Source: Oscillospiraceae bacterium
GTDB lineage: Bacteria; Bacillota; Clostridia; Oscillospirales; Acutalibacteraceae
Direction of reading: 5' to 3'
NCBI GenBank assembly: GCA_029219165.1
Contig: JAQXSW010000001.1
Location: forward strand, 18,300 to 82,299
DNA length: 64,000 nt
Shown: positions 1 to 9,045 of the stretch, piece after piece
How the letters are laid out: each line of letters starts with the position of its first letter
Numbering within the stretch: the first letter of the stretch is position 1
Program-made: the position numbers and the translations under genes
The notes under the pieces: generated by a model
The model's input: the letters and a program-made list of their open reading frames with translations, nothing else
What the model was told of the DNA's origin: nothing
Database searches by the model: none

Positions 1-24
1 GTAGAAGAAATCGGATTTTTTCAT
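1..24 (-). CDS. N-terminus of a leftward gene, possibly queA (partial)
   Basis: Only the first eight codons lie in the window; the gene runs off the left edge. On the minus strand an ATG at 24 is preceded by a strong ribosome binding site (AAAGGTGAG, 31-39) with a 6-nt spacer, and the peptide reads MKKSDFFY. That beginning resembles S-adenosylmethionine:tRNA ribosyltransferase-isomerase (QueA), whose members often start M-K-x-x-D-F-x-Y, but eight residues cannot prove a family. It is divergent from the asd operon. Confidence 0.5.
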
Positions 25-67
25 TAAAAACTCACCTTTAAACTTTGAAAATTCGTTGGATTTATAA

Positions 68-96
68 TTGACTTTAAAAATCTATTGTTATATATT
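68..96 (+). promoter_or_regulatory. Sigma-A promoter of asd-dapA-dapB
   Basis: TTGACT at 68-73 and TATATT at 91-96 are separated by exactly 17 nt, a near-consensus vegetative promoter. Transcription would start near 103, leaving a leader of about 110 nt before asd. I see no stem pattern typical of a lysine riboswitch or T-box in that AT-rich leader, and the rest of 25-211 holds nothing else recognisable. Confidence 0.7.
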
Positions 97-211
97 AGTT
101 ACTAATATTTTATTAAATATATAAGTAAATAACTTTTAAACATTATATTGCAAAGTTTATTGGTTTACAACTTAAAATTTTAGCATATTATTCTTTTGGA
201 GGTATTTTCTA

Positions 212-1294
212 ATGAAACAGTACAATGTAGGCATTATTGGAGCTACAGGAATGGTTGGACAACGTTTTGCTACAATCCTTGAAAACCATCCATGGTTTAA
301 TGTTAAGGTCCTTGCAGCAAGTGCTCGTTCTGCCGGTAAAACATATAAAGAGGCAGTAGGTGACCGTTGGGCTATGCCTGTTCCAATGCCAAAAACAATG
401 GAAAACATTATTATAATGGACGCAGAGGCAGACATTGAAAAAATTGCGGGAATGGTAGATTTCGTATTCTGTGCAGTTAACCTTACAAAAGAAGAAACCA
501 AGAAACTTGAAGAAAAATATGCAAAAGCTGAATGTCCTGTTGTTTCAAATAACAGTGCTAACAGACATACACCGGATGTACCAATGGTAATACCGGAAAT
601 AAATGCTGATCACATTAAAATAATTGACGCTCAAAGAAAACGTCTTGGAACAAAAAGAGGCTTTGTTGCAGTTAAATCTAACTGTTCACTTCAAAGCTAT
701 GTTCCGGCCCTCTACCCTCTTGATGAAGAATTTGGAGTTGAGGATGTTTTAGTATGTACATATCAAGCAATTTCAGGTGCAGGAAAGACATTTGATACAT
801 GGCCGGAAATGATAGACAATGTAATTCCATATATTGGAGGAGAAGAAGAGAAGTCAGAAAAAGAACCACTCAAAATTTGGGGTAAAGTTGAGGGAAATGA
901 AATAATTCCTGCAACAAAGCCTCACTTTACAGCACAGTGCCTTCGCGTAGCTGTTACTGACGGCCACATGGCAGCTGTATTTGTACGCTTCAAGAATAAG
1001 CCTTCAAAAGAGCAGATTCTTGAAAAGTGGGAATCTTTCAAGGGAAAAGCTCAGGAGCTTGACCTCCCATCTGCTCCTAAGCAGTTCCTCTATTACTTCA
1101 ATGAGGATAATCTTCCTCAGACAAAACTTCAGAGAAATCTTGAAGGCGGAATGGCTATTTCATGTGGCCGTCTCCGCGAAGACACACAATACGACTATAA
1201 GTTTGTTTGTCTTTCACACAATACACTTCGTGGTGCTGCAGGTGGAGCTGTTCTTCTTGCAGAACTTCTCTGTGCTGAAGGCTACATGGATTGA
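212..1294 (+). CDS. asd: Aspartate-semialdehyde dehydrogenase
   Basis: Catalyses NADPH-dependent reduction of aspartyl phosphate to aspartate semialdehyde, the branch point to lysine/diaminopimelate, threonine and methionine. The 360-residue protein has the N-terminal nucleotide-binding loop GATGMVGQ (about residues 10-17) and the catalytic cysteine in SNCS (about 158). Length and the Lys-rich central region fit the archaeal/fungal-type Asd common in Clostridia. The ATG follows a GGAGG site. It is the first gene of a three-gene operon, with dapA 15 nt downstream. Cytoplasmic; full length. Identification is firm from motif and context. Confidence 0.95.
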   Translation: MKQYNVGIIGATGMVGQRFATILENHPWFNVKVLAASARSAGKTYKEAVGDRWAMPVPMPKTMENIIIMDAEADIEKIAGMVDFVFCAVNLTKEETKKLEEKYAKAECPVVSNNSANRHTPDVPMVIPEINADHIKIIDAQRKRLGTKRGFVAVKSNCSLQSYVPALYPLDEEFGVEDVLVCTYQAISGAGKTFDTWPEMIDNVIPYIGGEEEKSEKEPLKIWGKVEGNEIIPATKPHFTAQCLRVAVTDGHMAAVFVRFKNKPSKEQILEKWESFKGKAQELDLPSAPKQFLYYFNEDNLPQTKLQRNLEGGMAISCGRLREDTQYDYKFVCLSHNTLRGAAGGAVLLAELLCAEGYMD

Positions 1295-1309
1295 GAGGAG
1301 TAAATTATT

Positions 1310-2200
1310 ATGTCAAACACACCAATCTTTACTGGTGCCGGAGTTGCAATTGTCACTCCATTTGATAAATACGGTAATATTAATTACGACAAACTAGGCG
1401 AACTTATTGAAAGACAGATTGCCGGAAATACAGATGCCATTATTATTTGTGGTACTACAGGTGAATCTGCAGCTCTTGATGCAGTTGAACATATTCAAGC
1501 TGTAAAATACACCGTTGAAAAGGTTAATAAAAGAGTACCTGTTATTGCCGGTACTGGTTCAAATGACACTGCTTTCGGTGTAAAAATCTCAAATGAGGCT
1601 GAAAAAGCCGGAGCAGACGCTCTTCTTATGGTTACACCTTACTACAATAAGACATCTCAATCAGGACTTATCAGACACTATAATTACATTGCAGATAGAG
1701 TTTCTGCTCCTATTATTCTCTACAATGTTCCAAGTAGAACCGGTGTTAATATTAAGCCGGAGACTTATGCTGAGCTTTGTCAGCATGAAAGAATTGTTGC
1801 AACAAAAGAAGCAAATGGTGACATTGCTGCCCTTGCAAAAACAATCCGTCTTTGTGGTGACAAACTTGACATTTATTGTGGAAATGACGACCAAACAACT
1901 GCATTTATGGCACTTGGTGCCAAGGGTGTAATTTCGGTTCTTTCAAATGTTTGTCCTGAGGTTGCATATAAAATTGCATCGCTCTGTCTTGAAGGGGATA
2001 TTAAGGGTTCTGCCGAACTTCAAATAAAATATCTTGATTTAATAAACAAACTATTTATGGATGTTAATCCAATTCCGGTTAAAGAAGCTATGAACTTAAT
2101 GGGATTTGATTGTGGTGAATGTAGAATGCCTTTAGCACCACTTGTTCCGGCTGATCATGATATCTTAGTTAACACACTCAAACAATACAATATTATTTAA
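1310..2200 (+). CDS. dapA: 4-hydroxy-tetrahydrodipicolinate synthase
   Basis: Condenses pyruvate with aspartate semialdehyde, the first committed step of the DAP/lysine pathway. The 296-residue TIM-barrel protein carries the GTTGES loop near residue 46, the YYNKT segment containing the proton-relay tyrosine near 135, and the Schiff-base lysine in VATKEANGD near 163. Length is normal for the family. The start is preceded by GAGGAG. It sits between asd and dapB, which confirms the pathway. DAP feeds peptidoglycan, and the pathway intermediate after DapA/DapB also feeds dipicolinate in spore formers. Confidence 0.96.
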   Translation: MSNTPIFTGAGVAIVTPFDKYGNINYDKLGELIERQIAGNTDAIIICGTTGESAALDAVEHIQAVKYTVEKVNKRVPVIAGTGSNDTAFGVKISNEAEKAGADALLMVTPYYNKTSQSGLIRHYNYIADRVSAPIILYNVPSRTGVNIKPETYAELCQHERIVATKEANGDIAALAKTIRLCGDKLDIYCGNDDQTTAFMALGAKGVISVLSNVCPEVAYKIASLCLEGDIKGSAELQIKYLDLINKLFMDVNPIPVKEAMNLMGFDCGECRMPLAPLVPADHDILVNTLKQYNII

Positions 2201-2229
2201 ATTCCATTAAAAAATAAAGGATGTTTCAA

Positions 2230-2985
2230 ATGACACAGATTTTACTTAACGGATGCTTAGGTAAGATGGGTAAAATGATTATTGACTCTGTTAAGGAAAG
2301 AGAAGACTGTGAAATAATTGCCGGTGTCGACTACAAATTACCGGAAATTCCACTCTCCTTCCCTGTTTATACAGATTTTACAAGTATAACTGAAAAACCA
2401 AATGTAGTAATTGATTTTTCAAACCCATCTGCAATTCCGTCACTTTTGAAATTTGCAACTGAAAACAAAATACCTGCTGTTATTTGTACAACAGGACTTA
2501 CTGAAGATATGTTAGATGAAATACATGCAGCTTCAGAAATAGTTCCGATTTTTTTCTCAGCAAATATGTCCCTTGGAGTAAACTTAATATGCGAACTTGC
2601 CAAAAAAGCTGCAAGCGTTCTATATCCTGATTTCAATATTGAAATAATTGAACAGCATCATAACCAGAAATTAGATGCCCCAAGTGGCACCGCACTTATG
2701 ATTGCAGATGAAATTTCTTCTGTTCTCCCAAATGTGCCTGAATATGAATTTGACAGACACTCAAAACGCGAGAAACGTCCGGTAGAACAAATTGGAATTC
2801 ATAGTATTAGAGCAGGTACAATTGTTGGTGAACATGAAATTCTTTTTGGTGGTAAAGATGAAATAATTAAACTATCACACACTGCAATGTCACGTGAAGT
2901 TTTTGCAACCGGTGCAATTAATGCAGCAATTTTTATTACAAATCAAAAACCGGGTATCTACTCAATGAAAGAAATGTTAAATTGA
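2230..2985 (+). CDS. dapB: 4-hydroxy-tetrahydrodipicolinate reductase
   Basis: Reduces the DapA product to tetrahydrodipicolinate with NAD(P)H. It has an N-terminal Rossmann glycine motif (NGCLGKMGK) and the family signature EIIEQHHNQKLDAPSGTA, including catalytic His and Lys. An ATG at 2221 overlaps the AAAGGA ribosome binding site (2216-2221), so I choose the second ATG at 2230, 8 nt after that site; the protein is then 251 residues, the usual size. It ends the operon and is followed by a terminator. Confidence 0.95.
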   Translation: MTQILLNGCLGKMGKMIIDSVKEREDCEIIAGVDYKLPEIPLSFPVYTDFTSITEKPNVVIDFSNPSAIPSLLKFATENKIPAVICTTGLTEDMLDEIHAASEIVPIFFSANMSLGVNLICELAKKAASVLYPDFNIEIIEQHHNQKLDAPSGTALMIADEISSVLPNVPEYEFDRHSKREKRPVEQIGIHSIRAGTIVGEHEILFGGKDEIIKLSHTAMSREVFATGAINAAIFITNQKPGIYSMKEMLN

Positions 2986-2988
2986 CAA

Positions 2989-3017
2989 AACCCCTAGTTC
3001 AAACTGAACTAGGGGTT
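2989..3017 (+). terminator. Bidirectional intrinsic terminator between dapB and the GME-fold gene
   Basis: A 12-bp perfect stem (2989-3000 with 3006-3017, AACCCCTAGTTC) closes a 5-nt loop and is followed by a T-rich stretch on the plus strand and TTTTG on the minus strand. It separates the convergent dapB and the leftward gene ending at 3022. Confidence 0.85.
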
Positions 3018-3021
3018 ATTT

Positions 3022-3720
3022 TTATAATAGAATTATTCCTCCAATGTCTAAGAGTGGATTATCAGATAATTCAACAATATTTTTTTTAAATTTACTTGTA
3101 AATATTTTTATCTTTTCATAATCGGGGTGAGAAGAAATATTACCAAAGAAATAAACAGAATCATTAATTAGGGCGCTAGAACCTCCTATAAAGCCATAAT
3201 CATAACCTTTAAGTGTTACTTCCCCTTTAGTGATTAAAAGTGCTTCTATGCCTTTATGAGAAGAACATATGTCGTAAATTGATTTGTCTTCAGTTATTAT
3301 TGCAGGTTCTTCATTAGAAACGACACAAATTGAGCACTTTGTATATCCCTGATTTACATTAATAATTTCAAGGCCAATTGTATTTGCATATTCCAACAAA
3401 TCTTTTGAAATATACTTTTCGTTACAAATAAAATAATTTCCTATTTGGCAAGCATTTAAATATGCATCTTTTGGATATTTATTTCCCAATCTTTCTTTTA
3501 TAACTGAATTATCATAATTTGATGTATATTCTAAAATGTTTTTTGATTCTTCAGTAACGAAAATATGATTATCAGAAAAAACAAATGCCATTTGGTCAAT
3601 ATGATGTTCTGTGGCAGTCGGTAATGTGTAGCAAGAACCAACTTCAATTAAATTTATATTATGATATAAAAAAGCTGTTTTGAGCCACTCAGGAGCTTTT
3701 CCGCAAAGTGCATTAATCAT
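3022..3720 (-). CDS. DUF6873-like (GME-fold) protein of unknown function
   Basis: A 232-residue soluble protein. Its pattern (an N-terminal CYTLPTATEHHID segment, a repeated alpha/beta layout, and a C-terminal GFIGGSSALIN then FFGNISSHPD) matches clostridial proteins I recall as DUF6873, assigned to the guanidine-modifying enzyme (dimethylargininase-like) fold. I cannot identify a complete Cys-His-Asp/Glu triad with certainty, so activity is unknown. The ATG overlaps the radA stop by 4 nt (ATGA), so the two are cotranscribed. The family assignment is from memory of the sequence pattern. Confidence 0.6.
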   Translation of the reverse strand: MINALCGKAPEWLKTAFLYHNINLIEVGSCYTLPTATEHHIDQMAFVFSDNHIFVTEESKNILEYTSNYDNSVIKERLGNKYPKDAYLNACQIGNYFICNEKYISKDLLEYANTIGLEIINVNQGYTKCSICVVSNEEPAIITEDKSIYDICSSHKGIEALLITKGEVTLKGYDYGFIGGSSALINDSVYFFGNISSHPDYEKIKIFTSKFKKNIVELSDNPLLDIGGIILL

Positions 3721-5090
3721 ACAACTGCCTCAAATGCTTGACTAATATATTTAACTCCAACAATATCAATTTTATCAAACATATTCTTTGAAATACTCTT
3801 TAAATTGTCCTTTGGAACAATTACTCGTTTGAAACCGAGACGTGCTGCTTCATTTACTCTTTGTTCACAATGACTAACTGACCTAATTTCACCGGCAAGA
3901 CCAATTTCACCAAAAGCTAAAACATCTTCCCTTACAACTTCGTCCTTAAGACTTGAAACAAGGGCAAGAGCCACTGACAAATCGGATGCAGGTTCATTAA
4001 GTTTTAAACCACCAATAACATTTAAATAAATATCAGCATTAGAAAAATAATAACCACCACGTTTTTCCAAAACAGCCAAAATCATATATATTCTATTGTA
4101 ATCAAAACCATTACACATTCGGCGTGGATTACCAAAACTTGAAGGTGTAACAAGTCCTTGAACCTCAGCCATAATTGGTCTTGTACCCTCCATAATACAT
4201 GCAACACAGGATCCGGATGAATTTTGAGGACGACCAGATAACATCATCATTGACGGATTTTCAACTTGTTTAAGACCGGTATCCAGCATTTCAAATACAC
4301 CTATTTCATTAGTAGAACCAAAACGGTTTTTAACTGCTCTAAGAATTCTATAAGAAAGATTTCTTTCTCCTTCAAAATAAAGAACAGCATCTACAATGTG
4401 TTCTAACACTTTAGGTCCTGCAATATTTCCGTCTTTATTTACATGACCAACAATAATTACTGGAATATTTAAATCTTTAGCATTTCTCATAATAAAATTA
4501 GTTGACTCTCGAACCTGAGTTATGCTTCCGCAAGATGATGAAATTTCCGTTAGCATTACGGTTTGAATTGAATCTATGATTACAAGATCAGGTTTTTCCG
4601 CCTTCATATGCTCGGTAATTATTTCAACATCTGTTTCACTCATGACAAAAAGATTTGGTGTATTTACTCCCAATCTATCTGCTCTAAGTTTTATTTGATG
4701 AGCAGACTCCTCTCCTGAAACATATAGTATTTTTAATTCGTTACCAAGGTACTGACATACTTGAAGAAGTATTGTACTTTTACCAATGCCCGGATCGCCC
4801 GATAAAAGTACAAGTGAACCTTTTACAAGACCTCCACCCAATACACGATCAAATTCTGAAAGTCCTGTTTTATATCTGTGTTCTTTATCAGCCTGAATTT
4901 CACCTATTTGCCTAGAAACACCACGACTTTTTACTCCTGAACTCAACTTTGCAATGGATGCAGGCGTTGAACTTCTTATTTCCTCATTCATAGTGTCCCA
5001 CTCATTACACTGTGGACAGCGACCTAGCCACTTTGGTGTTTCATAACCACAATTATTGCAAATATAAATTGATTTTAATTTTGATGCCAT
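3717..5090 (-). CDS. radA: DNA repair protein RadA (Sms)
   Basis: Hexameric ATPase that promotes branch migration at D-loops during homologous recombination. The 457-residue protein shows the full family order: an N-terminal C4 zinc finger (CNNCG...CPQC), Walker A GDPGIGKST near residue 95, the RadA-specific KNRFG motif near 255, and a C-terminal Lon-protease-like domain. The ribosome binding site AGGAAG lies over the end of the upstream amidase gene, only 1 nt separates them, and the downstream gene overlaps, giving an operon amidase-radA-DUF6873. Confidence 0.96.
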   Translation of the reverse strand: MASKLKSIYICNNCGYETPKWLGRCPQCNEWDTMNEEIRSSTPASIAKLSSGVKSRGVSRQIGEIQADKEHRYKTGLSEFDRVLGGGLVKGSLVLLSGDPGIGKSTILLQVCQYLGNELKILYVSGEESAHQIKLRADRLGVNTPNLFVMSETDVEIITEHMKAEKPDLVIIDSIQTVMLTEISSSCGSITQVRESTNFIMRNAKDLNIPVIIVGHVNKDGNIAGPKVLEHIVDAVLYFEGERNLSYRILRAVKNRFGSTNEIGVFEMLDTGLKQVENPSMMMLSGRPQNSSGSCVACIMEGTRPIMAEVQGLVTPSSFGNPRRMCNGFDYNRIYMILAVLEKRGGYYFSNADIYLNVIGGLKLNEPASDLSVALALVSSLKDEVVREDVLAFGEIGLAGEIRSVSHCEQRVNEAARLGFKRVIVPKDNLKSISKNMFDKIDIVGVKYISQAFEAVV

Positions 5091-5091
5091 A

Positions 5092-5823
5092 TTACTCTTC
5101 CTTATTTAAATAATCCATGATTCCATTATATATTGAAACAGACATTTTGTCTCTATATTCCTCGGTTTTTAAAAGTTTTAATTCTTCATTATTTGATATA
5201 AATCCGCATTCAACTAAAACAGCCGGAACAGTTGCATTATACAGTAGAAAAATGCTACTACCGGATTTTTTTATTTTTCTATCATTTTCTTTTTGTATCT
5301 CATTCTTTATTCTATTTTGAATAAAAGATGCAAGAATAATACTTTCCTCATTATTTGGAGAATAAAAGGTTTGTGCTCCCTTACAGCTACTGTCAGCAAA
5401 TTTATTCATATGAATGCTGACAAATATACAGCTTTTAGTGTTTTCTATCATTGAAAATCTATTATGTATATCTGATACTTTCTTCTCTCTTACTGTTTTT
5501 GCTTCATCAGAGTGAAGAGAGATATCAGAAGTTCTAGTTAATACAACATTGACACCATTTTGCTTTAGCAAGTTTGCAACTTTTAAAGCAACATCTAAAT
5601 TTAGATTCTTTTCTAAAGTTCCGTCTACTCCAACAGCGCCACCATCTTCACCACCATGACCTGCATCTATTATAACAGTTAGTACGGTACTATCTTCCGT
5701 ACTGTTACCGGAAGCCAAATTTACCTTTTGAGTTATTGAAATTAATATAAAACAAAGTGGAATTAGAAATAAAAAACCCAAAAATGATGCTATAAAGTTT
5801 TCATAACGTGTAATAAGACCCAT
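5092..5823 (-). CDS. N-acetylmuramoyl-L-alanine amidase (Amidase_3, CwlD-like)
   Basis: Zinc amidase that cuts the amide bond between muramic acid and the stem peptide. One N-terminal membrane helix (FLGFLFLIPLCFILISI) anchors a catalytic domain with the zinc ligands in DAGHGGEDGG, SIHMN and LVECGFISN. A size near 243 residues with no cell-wall repeat fits CwlD, which prepares muramic-delta-lactam in the spore cortex, but a general amidase cannot be excluded. A GTG at 5832 and two ATGs follow each other; the GGGTGA site fits the ATG at 5823 best. The start overlaps a 9-bp inverted repeat (5821-5829/5842-5850). Confidence 0.85.
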   Translation of the reverse strand: MGLITRYENFIASFLGFLFLIPLCFILISITQKVNLASGNSTEDSTVLTVIIDAGHGGEDGGAVGVDGTLEKNLNLDVALKVANLLKQNGVNVVLTRTSDISLHSDEAKTVREKKVSDIHNRFSMIENTKSCIFVSIHMNKFADSSCKGAQTFYSPNNEESIILASFIQNRIKNEIQKENDRKIKKSGSSIFLLYNATVPAVLVECGFISNNEELKLLKTEEYRDKMSVSIYNGIMDYLNKEE

Positions 5824-5875
5824 CATATTCACCCATAAAATAATATGATGGAAAAAAGTATATTATTAAAAATTA

Positions 5876-5900
5876 GGCGGCAGTTCACATAACTGCCGCC
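5876..5900 (-). terminator. Intrinsic terminator after the diacylglycerol-kinase-like gene
   Basis: Perfect 10-bp GC-rich stem GGCGGCAGTT (5876-5885 with 5891-5900) with a 5-nt loop, followed on the minus strand by TAATTTTTAAT. It stops leftward transcription from 5912 and separates it from the amidase operon. Confidence 0.85.
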
Positions 5901-5911
5901 ATAAATTATAA

Positions 5912-6964
5912 TTAGAAAATTCCACGAATCAAACGGAAACGCTTCTTATCAACTATAATATTTCCATTGATTTTTCCGGATTTTACATCATCAAAATATG
6001 TAGAGTTTGCCGGAACATTAAATGTTAAACCATTTTCAATAAGTTCAATTACAATGTCATTTGTTCTATGACATTCACCATCAATATTAGTGTGGTTATT
6101 CTTTAACTTATTATCATGAATTACAAGTTTCTTTCCTCTAAGATATTCACAGTCTCTGTGATGAACATGTGTAGCATTGTTCTGCCAGTCTGTCATCATA
6201 ACTTTAAACATTACAATCCATGGAGTTCTTCTTCTCATAGCAACTACATCAAGAAGATGGTCATCTATCATTGCAAACGGAGCAACCTGTATACCGGATC
6301 CATACCAACGAGAATTACAACCAACAACAAAAATAAATGGTCCATCTATTTTTTTGCCATCAAGTGTAACATCATAGTCATTCTTTACCTTGGTAAACAT
6401 ACAGTAAAGACCACCAAGGAAATATGAAAGATGTCCTGCAACGCCAGGAAGTTTCTTCATTTGTCCTTGAACGGCACAAGCATCGGCGTCAAAGCCCATA
6501 GATGCTTGATTAATTGCAATTTCATCTCCGGCCTTAATACAGTCAATTTGAATTGGTGTACCATCAATTTGACTTTCTATGTCAAGATACATATCTATAT
6601 CTCCAAATAGACGAGTCCAGTCATTACCTGACCCAAGTGGTACAACTGCAACCTGAGCATTTGGATGTCCATAAGCACCATTTACAACTTCATAAAGTGT
6701 TCCGTCGCCACCACAAGCGTAAAAACGTGCTGGCTCACCGTTTGAAGCTGTTTTATCAACAAATTGAATTCCATCTCCCGGAGCCTTTGTAAAATAGATT
6801 GCATAGTCAATTCCCTTAGCTTTACAAGCAGGTTCAACTATATCCTTTGCAAAGTTAGATTTAAGTCCTTTTCCTGCAACCGGATTTATAACAAAATAAT
6901 GTTTAATCTTGTTTCCGGTTGCAAGATTAACTTCAACTTCTGTCTCTTTTTTTAAAATTGACAT
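5912..6964 (-). CDS. Diacylglycerol/lipid kinase family protein (DagK/YegS-like)
   Basis: Predicted to phosphorylate a lipid such as diacylglycerol, or a sphingoid-like substrate, at the inner face of the membrane. The kinase signature is clear: HYFVINPVAGKG near residue 23, GGDGTLYEVVNG near 83 and PLGSGNDWTR near 109. At 350 residues it is slightly longer than DagK of Bacillus. There is no membrane helix, as usual for the family. The substrate cannot be told from sequence. It is transcribed alone or after the THUMP methyltransferase 20 nt upstream. Confidence 0.85.
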   Translation of the reverse strand: MSILKKETEVEVNLATGNKIKHYFVINPVAGKGLKSNFAKDIVEPACKAKGIDYAIYFTKAPGDGIQFVDKTASNGEPARFYACGGDGTLYEVVNGAYGHPNAQVAVVPLGSGNDWTRLFGDIDMYLDIESQIDGTPIQIDCIKAGDEIAINQASMGFDADACAVQGQMKKLPGVAGHLSYFLGGLYCMFTKVKNDYDVTLDGKKIDGPFIFVVGCNSRWYGSGIQVAPFAMIDDHLLDVVAMRRRTPWIVMFKVMMTDWQNNATHVHHRDCEYLRGKKLVIHDNKLKNNHTNIDGECHRTNDIVIELIENGLTFNVPANSTYFDDVKSGKINGNIIVDKKRFRLIRGIF

Positions 6965-6984
6965 AATCTTTCTCCTCTTTTCTT

Positions 6985-8100
6985 TTATTTAAAATACATA
7001 TAAACCTGACATTTTATCATGCCGTTATAAAGTTTCCTACGTTTGTCTGCTTTTCTTCCAAAAATCTTTTCAAATTCTTCAGACGGACTGATAACATAAT
7101 ATGCCCAACCTCTTTCCGGAACAAAAAGCTCACCCATTATTTTATAAATTTCATTTGCCTCTTTAATATCAAGAAGTCTTTCACCATAAGGTGGATTACA
7201 AATAATTGTACCTCTTTCAGATTTCTTTTCAAAATCTTTAATATCCTTAACTTCAAAATGAACCTTTTTTTCAACACCGGCACGACGTGCATTCTCCTTT
7301 GCAATTTCAATTGTGCCGGCATCTATATCTGAACCAAATGATTCAAAGGGACAATTATAATTTATTAAATCCATTGCTCTGGTTCTTTCTTCAGCCCAAA
7401 CTTCTTTGGGAATAATTGAAAACTCTTCTGCAGCAAATGTTCTATGAAGTCCCGGAGCCATATTAATGGCCTTCATAACTCCTTCAATAGGAATTGTACC
7501 GGACCCACACATTGGATCATAAAGTGTGTGGAAGTCCCTAATTCTTGCAAGTGTGCAAAGAGAAGCTGCAAGAGTTTCTTTAATAGGGGCATCATTTGAC
7601 TGAAGTCTATATCCTCGTTTGTGAAGTCCTGCTCCGGACGTGTCAATTACAATGGTTACAATATCTTTTAAAATAGAAAATTGTATTTGATATTTTACCC
7701 CTGTTTCAGAAAACCAAGGCAATTTATATTTAGTTTTAAGTCTTTCAACAACAGCTTTTTTTATTATGGCTTGACAATCTCTAACTGAGAAAAGTTTTGA
7801 ATTTAAAGAATATCCTTTAACAGGAAATGCATCCTCTTTACCAATCCATTCTTCAAAAGGAAGCTTTTTCGTTTCTTCAAAAAGTTCTTCAAAACTTGTT
7901 GCTTTAAAATAACCAATTAATATTTGAATGCGTTCCGCATGGCGAAGACAAATATTAGCTCTTGCAAGGATGTGTTCATCACCTGAAAACAAAACTCTTG
8001 CATTTTCTGCTCTAACATTTTCTGCACCTATTTCTTTTAATTCGTCCGCAATAAGTGACTCAAGTCCCATAAGACATGGAACAACAAAATTTATATTCAT
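6985..8100 (-). CDS. THUMP-domain class I RNA methyltransferase (RlmL/YpsC-like)
   Basis: Predicted SAM-dependent N2-guanine methyltransferase acting on 23S rRNA. The order is an N-terminal ferredoxin-like/THUMP region (to about residue 160) and then a Rossmann methyltransferase with DPMCGSGTIPIEG and the catalytic NPPYGERL motif, which is typical of N2-G and N6-A methylation. The 371-residue length matches the Firmicutes single-domain YpsC type, not the two-domain E. coli RlmKL. Start ATG at 8100 follows GGAG. It is separated from the fumarase gene upstream by 80 nt with no terminator visible. Confidence 0.88.
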   Translation of the reverse strand: MNINFVVPCLMGLESLIADELKEIGAENVRAENARVLFSGDEHILARANICLRHAERIQILIGYFKATSFEELFEETKKLPFEEWIGKEDAFPVKGYSLNSKLFSVRDCQAIIKKAVVERLKTKYKLPWFSETGVKYQIQFSILKDIVTIVIDTSGAGLHKRGYRLQSNDAPIKETLAASLCTLARIRDFHTLYDPMCGSGTIPIEGVMKAINMAPGLHRTFAAEEFSIIPKEVWAEERTRAMDLINYNCPFESFGSDIDAGTIEIAKENARRAGVEKKVHFEVKDIKDFEKKSERGTIICNPPYGERLLDIKEANEIYKIMGELFVPERGWAYYVISPSEEFEKIFGRKADKRRKLYNGMIKCQVYMYFK

Positions 8101-8180
8101 TCATTTTCTCCAGGCTAATATTTTAACACATAAAACTTTCTTAAATAAGATAAATAATGTCCAAAAAAAAATAATGTTTT

Positions 8181-9023
8181 TTATATAGTTTGCGAGGCAT
8201 GCCTTGTAACATGACATCCAACATTTACAGACACAGGAAGTCCTGCAATATGAGTAGGACCATATTCAATATTTACAGCTAGAGCCGTGGTATTTCCGCC
8301 AAATCCTTGAGGACCAATTCCAAGTTCATTAATTCTTTTAAGCATTTTTTCCTCAAGATTTCTATAAAATTCATCCGGATGTCTTTTTGAAACCGGTCTG
8401 CACAGCGCTTTTTTTGCAAGAATTGCACAACCTTCAAAGTCACCACCTATTCCTACACCTAAAACCATAGGTGGGCAAGGATTACTTCCGGCTTCTTTTA
8501 CGACAGAAACAACATAGTCAACAATATCATCAGGAGTTGCAGCCGGAGTAAGCATTTTAAGTTTACTCATATTTTCACTTCCAAATCCTTTTGGAGCAAC
8601 TGTAATTTTGACCTTATTACCAGGTACAATTGAAGTATGAATAATAGCAGGAGTATTATCTCCTGTGTTAGCGCGTCTAAGTGGATCAGATACTATTGAC
8701 TTTCGTAAAAAGCCTTCGGTATATCCTTTAGCAACACCGGCATTTATTGCATCATTTAAATTCCCGTCTACAAAGTGAACATCTTGTCCTATTTCAATAA
8801 AGATAATTGCCATTCCTGTATCCTGACAAATTGGAATATCCATACTTTGAGCAGCACTTAAATTTTTAACTAGATTTTCATTAATACTTTTTGCAAGAGG
8901 CAAATCTTCGTTATTTACGCTCTTTTCAATACAATATTTTAAATCTTCCGGTAAAATTTTATTTGCTTTAATACAAAGGCTTGAAACTACATTTTCAACT
9001 TCTTTTACACTTATTTCACGCAT
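8181..9023 (-). CDS. Fumarate hydratase, class I alpha subunit
   Basis: Alpha (N-terminal) half of the two-subunit iron-sulfur fumarase/tartrate dehydratase, interconverting fumarate and malate. Cluster-binding cysteines fit PICQDTG near residue 60, GNPCPP-type SNPCPPMVLG and FEGCAILAK. At about 280 residues it is a complete alpha subunit. The beta subunit, normally the next gene, is not in this window. A GTG at 9032 is possible, but GGAG with an 8-nt spacer favours ATG at 9023. A related L-tartrate dehydratase alpha subunit is the main alternative. Confidence 0.88.
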   Translation of the reverse strand: MREISVKEVENVVSSLCIKANKILPEDLKYCIEKSVNNEDLPLAKSINENLVKNLSAAQSMDIPICQDTGMAIIFIEIGQDVHFVDGNLNDAINAGVAKGYTEGFLRKSIVSDPLRRANTGDNTPAIIHTSIVPGNKVKITVAPKGFGSENMSKLKMLTPAATPDDIVDYVVSVVKEAGSNPCPPMVLGVGIGGDFEGCAILAKKALCRPVSKRHPDEFYRNLEEKMLKRINELGIGPQGFGGNTTALAVNIEYGPTHIAGLPVSVNVGCHVTRHASQTI

Positions 9024-9045
9024 ATTTTTCACTCCGAATAAAAAA

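Noticed and set aside
25..211. Possible lysine riboswitch or T-box before asd
   Set aside because: The leader is about 110 nt and AT-rich, without the long paired regions or a terminator expected of either element.
172..501. Open frame opposite asd
   Set aside because: Long minus-strand frame in antisense to a clear gene, with no ribosome binding site or family resemblance; a shadow frame.
5821..5850. Inverted repeat CATCATATT at the amidase start as a terminator
   Set aside because: No T-run follows and it includes the start codons; at most a translational or operator element, and AT-rich enough to be chance.
6116..6427. Open frame opposite the lipid kinase
   Set aside because: Antisense shadow of a well-supported gene with unlikely amino-acid composition.
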